Shown here piece by piece: positions 1 through 5,252 of a DNA stretch of 5,252 nucleotides. Position numbers and translations under genes: made by a program. The notes beneath the pieces are model-generated. The model was not told the origin of the DNA and did not search any database. It worked only from the letters and a program-made list of their open reading frames with translations. The stretch comes from Candidatus Diapherotrites archaeon CG08_land_8_20_14_0_20_34_12. Lineage in GTDB: Archaea > Iainarchaeota > Iainarchaeia > Iainarchaeales > 0-14-0-20-34-12. The stretch spans positions 1-5,252 of the forward strand of contig PEXL01000034.1 of the NCBI GenBank assembly GCA_002779065.1, read 5' to 3'. Each line of letters opens with the position of its first letter. Position 1 is the stretch's first letter.

Positions 1-1488
1 CCAATCCTCTGTTTCTATTATTTTATTCTCTAATTCATAACATTCAATGCCCTTAATTAGCAACTTATTGTTTTCAACAAGTGTAGCTTTTGCTGATTTG
101 TAGATTTTTTCCGAATCTTTAAACCTAATGGTTACGTCAAAAAAACCTATTTCTTGTTTTGGGAGTGGAGAGAGTAATTCAAGCAAGCATTCATTTTCTT
201 TATTTTCATCATTATTTGTTTCTGCAATATTTTTATCATTCTGATTTTGCATAATTTGATTTCTTGGTTTTTCAATAATTTTGTCAGGTTCTTTTTTTTG
301 CAATTTTTTACCTGCAATTACTTCTTCTTTTTCAAGTTCAGCTTCTGGTTCTCCTGCTTGCTGAACTTCTATTTCTTGTTTTATATTTTCATTATCTGCA
401 TTATGGCGATTTAACCACGGAAAACTTTCTCCACCTGCGGGTTGATTTTCTTGTTCATTTTCGAATTCAACCGGCTGTTTTTCAGGCTCTGGTTTTTTTA
501 TGCTGAAATTTACTGTTAATTCTGAATAATTTTGTGCATTATCATAAGCCATAATTGTAAAATTATGGTCTCCATCTTCTGCATTCAGTTCGAATGTCTC
601 AGAATTAGGTTCAAAAAGAGCAATTAATTGCCCATCAAGCATTAATGCGCTTGCATCTACTCCGCTTTCATCATCAGAAACTGAAAATTTTATCTCAAAT
701 TTATTTATTGCAAACACAGAATTATTCTCAGGATAATCTATTTTTATTTTCGGGGGATTTTTATCCTGTAGTTTTTCAAATATGAAAGACCATTCTTTTG
801 CGCTTGCATAACTCCCATTTCCTTTAACATCTCTTGATTCAACATAGACCGTATTTTCACCCTCCTCTACCAATTCTGAAAGCCATTCACAATGCAAGGT
901 TTTTCCATCCCCTAAATTTTGGCATTTTTCAGCCCAAGTAATCATTTCAATATCGTCATTTACTATTACCTTTATCTTTTCAGTATCTATGTCAAAGTCA
1001 GCACTTTGAACTGTAAATTTGATTAGGGTATTGTCTGTTTTACCCTCTGGATAAAATTCAATTACTTTAGGATAGGTATTATTTATGACAATTTCAGCAG
1101 TGCCCAGTTCTGCTGATCCCTTCTCATTAATTATCTGCAAATCAAAAAATAGGGATGTGCTTATCATCTGTGTAGAATCAAAATTAATGCTGCAATTCTG
1201 CAGTGTTGCGGAATTACTATCCTCATCCTGGCAAAATTGTTTCAAATCCGCATTTTGAATTATACTATTTGTCAAGAATTCCTGGTCAAAATAATGATAA
1301 CCAAAATTCAGGAATAAATTTTCTGATTCATTTGAGTCCGAATATGAAAAAAGAATATTTTCATTATTCAGATTTTTTGATATAATTGTTCCGCCGAATG
1401 GTGCAATTAATTCTGTTTGAAGTTCAGCAAATGCAATGTTTGAAAAAAGAAAAATGCTGACAGCTAGCGCTATGCTTATTTTATTCAT
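1..1488 (-). CDS. Secreted multi-domain Ig-like surface protein (partial, C-terminus beyond left edge)
   Basis: The frame is open for 496 codons from ATG at 1488 to the left edge, so the carboxyl end is not seen. Residues 1-21 are a signal peptide: short basic start (MNK), hydrophobic core, and an AFA cleavage site before Glu22. The export route is therefore Sec. Then come a beta-rich domain (about 22-138), an Ig-like domain (about 139-238), a second Ig-like domain (about 244-331, starting NPPKIKI with a DDESGVDAS turn as in bacterial/archaeal Ig-like modules), a charged low-complexity linker rich in Glu, Asn, Gln, Lys and Pro (about 332-430), and the start of another domain. Cysteines pair by domain: 86/99, 190/200 and 434/483. 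Eight N-X-S/T sequons are present. A role as a cell-surface or adhesin-like protein is inferred from architecture; the specific function is unknown. AAGGAG lies 9 nt before ATG, supporting this start. Confidence 0.85.
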   Translation of the reverse strand, partial: MNKISIALAVSIFLFSNIAFAELQTELIAPFGGTIISKNLNNENILFSYSDSNESENLFLNFGYHYFDQEFLTNSIIQNADLKQFCQDEDSNSATLQNCSINFDSTQMISTSLFFDLQIINEKGSAELGTAEIVINNTYPKVIEFYPEGKTDNTLIKFTVQSADFDIDTEKIKVIVNDDIEMITWAEKCQNLGDGKTLHCEWLSELVEEGENTVYVESRDVKGNGSYASAKEWSFIFEKLQDKNPPKIKIDYPENNSVFAINKFEIKFSVSDDESGVDASALMLDGQLIALFEPNSETFELNAEDGDHNFTIMAYDNAQNYSELTVNFSIKKPEPEKQPVEFENEQENQPAGGESFPWLNRHNADNENIKQEIEVQQAGEPEAELEKEEVIAGKKLQKKEPDKIIEKPRNQIMQNQNDKNIAETNNDENKENECLLELLSPLPKQEIGFFDVTIRFKDSEKIYKSAKATLVENNKLLIKGIECYELENKIIETEDW

Positions 1489-1497
1489 TTTTACCAA

Positions 1498-1503
1498 CTC
1501 CTT
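1498..1503 (-). promoter_or_regulatory. Shine-Dalgarno site of the secreted Ig-like protein gene
   Basis: On the minus strand AAGGAG is separated by 9 nt from the ATG at 1488. It matches the expected complement of the 16S rRNA 3' end and fixes the start of the secreted protein. It is the only strong site of this type in the window. Confidence 0.75.
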
Positions 1504-1532
1504 AGCAATACTGATTTTAGGTTAGGGAAATT

Positions 1533-1541
1533 GTTTTAAAC
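1533..1541 (-). promoter_or_regulatory. Possible TATA box for the secreted Ig-like protein gene
   Basis: The minus strand reads GTTTAAAAC. With the usual archaeal spacing of about 26 bp, transcription would begin near 1512, leaving a leader of roughly 24 nt that contains the AAGGAG site. This would let the secreted gene be expressed independently of the upstream basic-protein gene, although the 101-bp gap does not rule out read-through. AT-rich background makes chance matches common. Confidence 0.4.
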
Positions 1542-1578
1542 TAAGCAGAAAATAGAAAGCAATTTTGAAGTTTATTTT

Positions 1579-1599
1579 TAAGTTATAACTTATAACTTA
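1579..1599. repeat. Perfect 21-bp dyad over the stop codon of the basic-protein gene
   Basis: Arms of 10 bp (plus strand TAAGTTATAA at 1579-1588 and TTATAACTTA at 1590-1599) flank a single central base. The TAA stop of the minus-strand gene (1590-1592) lies inside it. In RNA this could fold as an AU-only or nearly AU-only hairpin with a small loop. It may mark the transcript end or be a protein-binding dyad. No strong T tract follows immediately on the minus strand, so a terminator call is not supported. Confidence 0.5.
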
Positions 1600-2837
1600 T
1601 TAGCTGTTTGTTCTAATGCCCCGATACATTCAGCAATGTTTCTCTGTTCAAATAAAGATGATGCTTGAATTATTTTTCCTTGCTGAGAATTGACTCTTGC
1701 GCCAGCAAGAACATTTGCAAGATTTACTAAGTATTGTTTCATCTTAGGAATCTGATCAGGCCTTGCTTTTCCCAACCAATATTCGACATTATCTGCAAAA
1801 AATCTCAATTGATTTCTTACAACATGTTTTCTGAATATTAAATCTGTATGCCTTCCTAACCAAGCTAATCTTTCTGGATAAAGTATGGTTGATTTTGAAG
1901 CAGTTTCAACAATAACCTTTCTAGCTAATCTTATTTTTGGTAAAGTTCTTCCGACCTTCCCGGCTTCAATAGTGTTTGCTGCAGATCTTACTAATGCAGA
2001 ACATTGTTTCAATTCTTTCTCTCTTCTCTCACCCAATGTTTGGGCGAATGTTCTTAATTCTGTAGCGATTCTTCCTCTTTCTTCAGGACCGACAGGTCTT
2101 GGCCCGGTTAATGCAGCATCAATCTTAAATACGCGATCAAGAACACCATATAATGTTTTATCCTCTCTTGATTTTTCCCTTTGAATGCTTTTTCCCCTTC
2201 TTTCCAAGAAAGGTTTTTGTTTTATTAAAACATTTTTTCTTGCAATTAAATCATTTGCAGCACCAACCATAACCGCAACAGCAGCATTTGGATTTTCAGC
2301 CTTAAGGAATTCTTTTGCCATCCTTAATCTTGCGATTGCTTTTTTCTTATGCCTTTCAAATAATTTGCCTTTTCTTGGTTCTAACATTTTTGCTGTCTTT
2401 TCAACAAAACCTAAAACAGCAGCTTTTTGAACATCATTATACGTATGCCAATTATCATAAACAGCTTCATGCACTCCCTGTATTCTTGAATAAGCAACAT
2501 CCAAGCGTTTCATTTCTCTTCCAATGCTTTCAATTTGATGCAATGTTTGCCTTACTGCTGCTGAAGCATCTTTTACTCTAACATTTCTTTTAACCCTTAA
2601 GTCTCCTCTTTCAGTTTCCTCATATTTCGGAATTTCAACAGACCCATCTGGGTTAAAGGTAATTTGAATCCTTGTTAATGAGACTTCAGGCATTGAAGGA
2701 AAACTCGTTAATAATGTGCCCCTGGGAACTCTCTGTCCTGCAGCTTCTCTTGCCCAAGCTTCTCTAACCGCCATATCCCTTTCTTTTAGTGGGGGAGTTT
2801 TAGGCTTAAATTTTCCTCTTTGCGGTCTTTTCGGCAT
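1590..2837 (-). CDS. Unknown, strongly basic, helical protein (415 aa)
   Basis: I do not recognise this family. The 415-residue protein has no signal peptide or membrane segment and is probably cytosolic. By hand count it has about 82 Lys+Arg against 46 Asp+Glu, so it is very basic, and nucleic-acid or ribosome binding is a reasonable guess only. The first 20 residues are a Lys/Arg/Pro-rich tail. Residues about 52-90 look beta-rich (TRIQITFNPDGSVEIP). The rest appears helical, with recurring hairpin-like units near residues 172-198, 282-312, 370-396 and 391-415 sharing A-N-x-L and A-x-x-L spacings. ATG at 2837 has no Shine-Dalgarno site but has a TATA-like box about 20 bp upstream, fitting a leaderless mRNA; Met22 is an alternative start. 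It is transcribed divergently from gatE. That the ORF is long, intact and well bounded argues it is a real gene. Confidence 0.85.
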   Translation of the reverse strand: MPKRPQRGKFKPKTPPLKERDMAVREAWAREAAGQRVPRGTLLTSFPSMPEVSLTRIQITFNPDGSVEIPKYEETERGDLRVKRNVRVKDASAAVRQTLHQIESIGREMKRLDVAYSRIQGVHEAVYDNWHTYNDVQKAAVLGFVEKTAKMLEPRKGKLFERHKKKAIARLRMAKEFLKAENPNAAVAVMVGAANDLIARKNVLIKQKPFLERRGKSIQREKSREDKTLYGVLDRVFKIDAALTGPRPVGPEERGRIATELRTFAQTLGERREKELKQCSALVRSAANTIEAGKVGRTLPKIRLARKVIVETASKSTILYPERLAWLGRHTDLIFRKHVVRNQLRFFADNVEYWLGKARPDQIPKMKQYLVNLANVLAGARVNSQQGKIIQASSLFEQRNIAECIGALEQTANKL

Positions 2838-2851
2838 TTAAGTACCTATAT

Positions 2852-2861
2852 CTTAAATATG
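2852..2861 (-). promoter_or_regulatory. TATA-like box for the basic-protein gene (leaderless)
   Basis: The minus strand reads CATATTTAAG, centred about 20 bp before the ATG at 2837. A second AT-rich candidate, CATATAG, lies about 12 bp further upstream. Either would place the transcription start at or within a few bases of the ATG, which agrees with the absence of a ribosome binding site. Confidence 0.5.
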
Positions 2862-2876
2862 TTTGAACTATATGCC

Positions 2877-2887
2877 TTAAATATATA
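2877..2887 (+). promoter_or_regulatory. TATA-like box for gatE
   Basis: TTAAATATATA lies within the 95-bp divergent intergenic region. Archaeal spacing of about 26 bp would start the transcript near 2907, giving a leader of about 25 nt that includes the GGTGA element at 2922-2926. It sits back to back with the TATA-like box of the minus-strand gene. Confidence 0.5.
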
Positions 2888-2921
2888 CTATTTTATTACT
2901 TAGTAAAGAAACAGTCAATTT

Positions 2922-2926
2922 GGTGA
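2922..2926 (+). promoter_or_regulatory. Ribosome binding element favouring the TTG start of gatE
   Basis: GGTGA can pair with the TCACC part of the 16S rRNA tail. It is 6 nt from the TTG at 2933 but 15 nt from the ATG at 2942, so it favours TTG. An in-frame TGA at 2924-2926 prevents any earlier start. Confidence 0.45.
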
Positions 2927-2932
2927 GTATTT

Positions 2933-4882
2933 TTGAATAATATGCCCAACAGTGCTTCACAAAAGAATTGTCAAACAGACAATATTAATTCGTCTTCTAT
3001 GCGTGACGCACCGTTGCCTATAATGAAAGCAGGGTTAGAATGCCATCAGCAGCTTGATGTTGATAAGCTATTCTGCAGATGCCCGATTGAAGAGCCCGAA
3101 CGTCATGTTTACAAATTCACAAGAAAATTAAGGTTAACTGCTTCAGAACTTGAGAAGATTGACCCAGCAGCATTAGAAGCATTCAAAAGGGATTATCTTT
3201 ATGAATATTCTGCTTATGATAATTGCTCTTGTTTAATTGAAGCAGATGAAGAACCAATTGCTGAACTTAATAAAGAAGCACTTGATACTATTTTGCTTGT
3301 TTCTATAATGTGCAATTCAAAAATATTTGATGAACTCTTTGTAATGAGAAAAATAGTTTTAGATGGGTCTAATACAAGCGGATTCCAAAGAACAATGTTA
3401 ATATCAAGCGGCGGAGAAATCCAATTGCCGAATAAAAAGGTTGGGGTTCAGACAATTGTGCTTGAGGAAGATGCCTGTACCCCTTTAGAAAAATTGCCAG
3501 ATAAAGTGGGTTATTCTTTGCACAGGTTGGGTGTGCCATTAATTGAATTGGCAACAGAACCGGTTTTAACAAGCCCTAAAGAAATAAAGGATTGTGCAAT
3601 GAAGATTGGTGAAATCTTCAGAAGAACTTGTAAATCAAAAAGAGGTTTAGGTTCTATAAGGCAGGATGTTAATGTAAGCATTGAAGGCGGAGCCAGGGTT
3701 GAATTAAAAGGGGTACAGGATATTGAACTAATGGAAGAATGTGTTATTCAAGAAGTTAAAAGACAAGAGAATTTACTTTTGATTAAGGATGAATTGAAGA
3801 AAAGAAATATCTCTGAGAAGGATTTGACTGCGGATTTTATTGATGTCACAAAAGAATTCTCACAAACAAATTGCAATTTAATAAAAAAAGCACTGGAAAG
3901 AAAAGCAGGCGTGCTTGCCTTGAAATTAAAAGGTTTTTCAGGGCTGCTTGGAAAGGAAATTCAGAAAGGAAGAAGATTTGGTACGGAATTAGCGGATTAT
4001 CTAAAAATGAAGAATAAAATTAATGGTTTATTTCATTCTGATGAATTGCCTAATTACGGTTTGACAGATCAGGAAAAATCAAAAATCTTATCTTTGCTAA
4101 AATGTGAAAAGGATGATGGCTTTGTTTTAGTCTGCGAAGAAAAACAGAAAGCAGAACAAGCTATGGAAACAATTGTTGAAAGATGTAAAGTAGCATTGTT
4201 AAAAATTCCAGGAGAAACAAGAAATGTAAATGAAAATGCCTCGTCCTCTTATCTTAGGCCTTTGCCAGGAGCAGGAAGAATGTATCCAGAGACAGATCAT
4301 CAAAGCGTTCCGGTTGATTCTGCTTATATAAAAGAACTTTCAAAGAAGATACCGTTAACAGTTGAAGAAAGAGAAAAATTATATGCCAAATATGGATTGA
4401 ATCAAAAATTAATTGACAAAATGAAGCTTGATAATTATGCAATCTTCTTTGAAAAAATGCTTGCAAAAGGTTATGACCCAACATTTACTGCAATTCTTTT
4501 GCTTGAAATTCTTACGACAGTTGAAAGAGAAGGCGTTGATGTAAGTAAATTCAGTGAAACAAAAATAGAAACTATTTTATCATGTCAAAAGAAAGGCCGC
4601 ATTACAAAAGACGTTGTGGATGATGTAATAAAAACCTGGATGTATGAACCAAAACACAGCATTGAAGAGGTGCTTACTGAATTGAACATAAAAAAAACAG
4701 ATTCATCCGAACTTGAAAAAGTCGTAAAATCGGTTGTTGAAAAGAATCTTGCTTTTATTAAGGAAAAAGGTTCTTATGCTGAATCAACATTAATGGGCCA
4801 GATAATGAAAGAACTGAAAGGAAAAGCCTCCGGAACAGAAGTAAATGCAGTTTTGAGAAAAGAAATCTCTAAGATATTATAG
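2933..4882 (+). CDS. gatE: Glu-tRNA(Gln) amidotransferase subunit E
   Basis: GatE, with GatD, converts Glu-tRNA(Gln) to Gln-tRNA(Gln) in the cytosol. GatE binds the tRNA, phosphorylates the glutamyl group with ATP and transfers ammonia supplied by the GatD amidase. The 649 residues are near the family's usual length. Landmarks: AGLECHQQLD (33-42); Cys pairs CRC (48-50) and CSC (98-100), probable metal ligands; DGSNTSGFQRT (144-154) and LEED (177-180); RLGVPLIELATEP (198-210); GSIRQDVNVSI (240-250); the GAD-type domain shared with bacterial AspRS (about 325-420, including GLFHSDELPNYG at 365-376); LRPLPGAGRMYPETD (441-455); and the helical, YqeY-like tRNA-binding tail ending near 621-645. The N-terminus is about 20 residues longer than is common. 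TTG at 2933 is preferred over ATG at 2942, 2999 or 3023 by the GGTGA spacing. The stop is TAG followed at once by in-frame TAA. gatD is not adjacent. Confidence 0.97.
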   Translation: MNNMPNSASQKNCQTDNINSSSMRDAPLPIMKAGLECHQQLDVDKLFCRCPIEEPERHVYKFTRKLRLTASELEKIDPAALEAFKRDYLYEYSAYDNCSCLIEADEEPIAELNKEALDTILLVSIMCNSKIFDELFVMRKIVLDGSNTSGFQRTMLISSGGEIQLPNKKVGVQTIVLEEDACTPLEKLPDKVGYSLHRLGVPLIELATEPVLTSPKEIKDCAMKIGEIFRRTCKSKRGLGSIRQDVNVSIEGGARVELKGVQDIELMEECVIQEVKRQENLLLIKDELKKRNISEKDLTADFIDVTKEFSQTNCNLIKKALERKAGVLALKLKGFSGLLGKEIQKGRRFGTELADYLKMKNKINGLFHSDELPNYGLTDQEKSKILSLLKCEKDDGFVLVCEEKQKAEQAMETIVERCKVALLKIPGETRNVNENASSSYLRPLPGAGRMYPETDHQSVPVDSAYIKELSKKIPLTVEEREKLYAKYGLNQKLIDKMKLDNYAIFFEKMLAKGYDPTFTAILLLEILTTVEREGVDVSKFSETKIETILSCQKKGRITKDVVDDVIKTWMYEPKHSIEEVLTELNIKKTDSSELEKVVKSVVEKNLAFIKEKGSYAESTLMGQIMKELKGKASGTEVNAVLRKEISKIL

Positions 4883-4922
4883 TAAGAGACCTAAATAATG
4901 AAACAAAAATTGTCTCTTACTA
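4880..4922 (+). repeat. Hairpin unit 1 overlapping the gatE stop
   Basis: Left arm TAGTAAGAGAC (4880-4890) and right arm GTCTCTTACTA (4912-4922) are perfect reverse complements of 11 bp around a 21-nt A-rich loop. The left arm begins exactly with the gatE TAG stop and the following in-frame TAA. It is the first of two similar units spaced 45 bp apart. It could be an RNA stem-loop at the gatE mRNA end or paired half-sites for a DNA-binding protein. Confidence 0.85.
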
Positions 4923-4924
4923 AA

Positions 4925-4967
4925 TAGTAAAAGACCAAATAATTTCAAAAATTAATGTCTTTTACTA
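4925..4967 (+). repeat. Hairpin unit 2, covarying copy of unit 1
   Basis: Left arm TAGTAAAAGAC (4925-4935) and right arm GTCTTTTACTA (4957-4967) form a perfect 11-bp stem with a loop again of 21 nt. Compared with unit 1, the only stem difference is at pair 7: G4886-C4916 there, A4931-T4961 here. Ungapped, the loops agree at only 11 of 21 positions. The right arm runs into the TATA-like box of the downstream gene. Confidence 0.85.
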
Positions 4968-4974
4968 TAAAATA
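4966..4974 (+). promoter_or_regulatory. TATA box for the cupin isomerase gene
   Basis: TATAAAATA is a close match to the archaeal TATA consensus. With a start about 26-27 bp downstream of its centre, transcription would begin near 4996, leaving only a few bases before ATG 5003. Its first two bases overlap the right arm of hairpin unit 2, so a factor bound to the dyad could influence TBP access. Confidence 0.55.
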
Positions 4975-5002
4975 AATTTGCGAGATAATATATTTGATTA
5001 AA

Positions 5003-5252
5003 ATGAGCAGAAAAAATCATCTTTTAGTGAATAAGCCATGGGGAAAACTTTTTCAAAACCATTTAAAACAAAGTTTTAAAGGTCCAATAAAACGTAAACG
5101 GTTTTATTCGGAAAAGTTTTATCAAAAACGTGTAAAAAAACCATGGGGCTATTTTGAACAATTCACTTTAAATGAAAAATCAACAGTAAAAATTCTGCTT
5201 GTAAAATCAGGAGAATCCTTAAGTTTGCAAAATCACAAGAAACGAGAGGAAC
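5003..5252 (+). CDS. Mannose-6-phosphate isomerase type II-like cupin (partial, C-terminus beyond right edge)
   Basis: The frame is open for 83 codons from ATG at 5003 to the right edge. Residues 46-83 match the start of the type II phosphomannose isomerase cupin (the carboxyl half of ManC/AlgA-type enzymes, also found alone): KPWGYFEQF, a VKILLVKSGESLSLQ strand, then Q76-x-H78-x-x-R81-x-E83, the metal-binding cupin motif with the first His replaced by Gln as usual in this family. These enzymes interconvert fructose 6-phosphate and mannose 6-phosphate for sugar-nucleotide and glycan synthesis. Ahead of the cupin lies an unusual 45-residue basic extension containing a second KPWG (11-14). There is no Shine-Dalgarno site; TATAAAATA upstream fits a nearly leaderless transcript. 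GTG at 5027 is the only other evident start and would still leave most of the extension. Other cupins of this superfamily remain possible until the rest is seen. Confidence 0.8.
   Translation, partial: MSRKNHLLVNKPWGKLFQNHLKQSFKGPIKRKRFYSEKFYQKRVKKPWGYFEQFTLNEKSTVKILLVKSGESLSLQNHKKREE

Noticed and set aside
1203..1385. 60-codon plus-strand ORF
   Set aside because: It lies opposite the open signal-peptide protein frame, has no start signals and a composition typical of an antisense shadow.
1885..2581. Three plus-strand ORFs of 81 to 99 codons
   Set aside because: All are opposite the intact 415-codon basic-protein gene; their hydrophobic look is the expected antisense of a charged, helical protein.
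2901..2912. TAGTAAAGAAAC near the predicted gatE transcription start, resembling the hairpin arm TAGTAAAAGAC
   Set aside because: Only the first seven bases match without a shift, there is no partner arm, and such AT-rich words arise easily by chance.
3369..3572. 67-codon minus-strand ORF
   Set aside because: It is antisense to highly conserved GatE motifs and has no independent support.
4254..4484. 76-codon minus-strand ORF
   Set aside because: It is antisense to the conserved carboxyl part of gatE, without a plausible promoter or ribosome binding site.
4880..4967. CRISPR array or miniature transposon in the gatE-cupin gap
   Set aside because: There are only two units, with no constant-repeat/variable-spacer pattern and no target-site duplication; the units are far shorter than typical miniature elements.
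4883..5002. Classical intrinsic terminator after gatE
   Set aside because: The stems are AT-rich and are not followed by a clear T tract; archaeal termination does not need a hairpin, so this specific label is not justified.

Overview
The window looks like chromosomal DNA from an AT-rich archaeon. The strongest evidence is a complete gatE, which encodes the catalytic subunit of the archaea-specific Glu-tRNA(Gln) amidotransferase GatDE. AT-rich TATA-like boxes at archaeal distances from the starts, short or absent leaders, and a large secreted Ig-like protein fit this. The style of the genes (unknown basic helical protein, Ig-like surface protein, small cupin sugar isomerase) suggests a DPANN-type lineage such as Woesearchaeota or Pacearchaeota, but that is an impression and not proven here.

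Layout: two genes run leftward and two rightward from a 95-bp divergent promoter region (2838-2932). On the minus strand, a complete 415-residue, strongly basic, helical protein of unknown function (1590-2837) is followed after 101 bp by a secreted multi-domain Ig-like protein (1488 to beyond the left edge, 496 residues visible, carboxyl end missing). On the plus strand, gatE (2933-4882) is followed after 120 bp by the start of a mannose-6-phosphate isomerase-type cupin (5003 to beyond the right edge, 83 residues visible). Both edge genes are open at the window boundary.

The two flanking genes with clear homology, gatE (translation: Gln-tRNA synthesis) and the cupin isomerase (sugar phosphate metabolism, probably for glycans), have no obvious joint pathway. 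The secreted protein has eight N-glycosylation sequons, so a link to the sugar gene is possible but speculative. gatD, which encodes the partner subunit of GatE, is not adjacent on either side.

The most unusual non-coding structure is just after gatE. Two tandem 45-bp units each form a perfect 11-bp stem around a 21-nt loop. The stems are nearly identical and differ by one base pair changed on both sides (G-C versus A-T), while the loops have diverged. The first stem starts on the gatE stop codon and the last arm runs into the TATA box of the next gene. A second, smaller dyad covers the stop codon of the unknown basic protein. No transposase, CRISPR array, tRNA or rRNA is visible.
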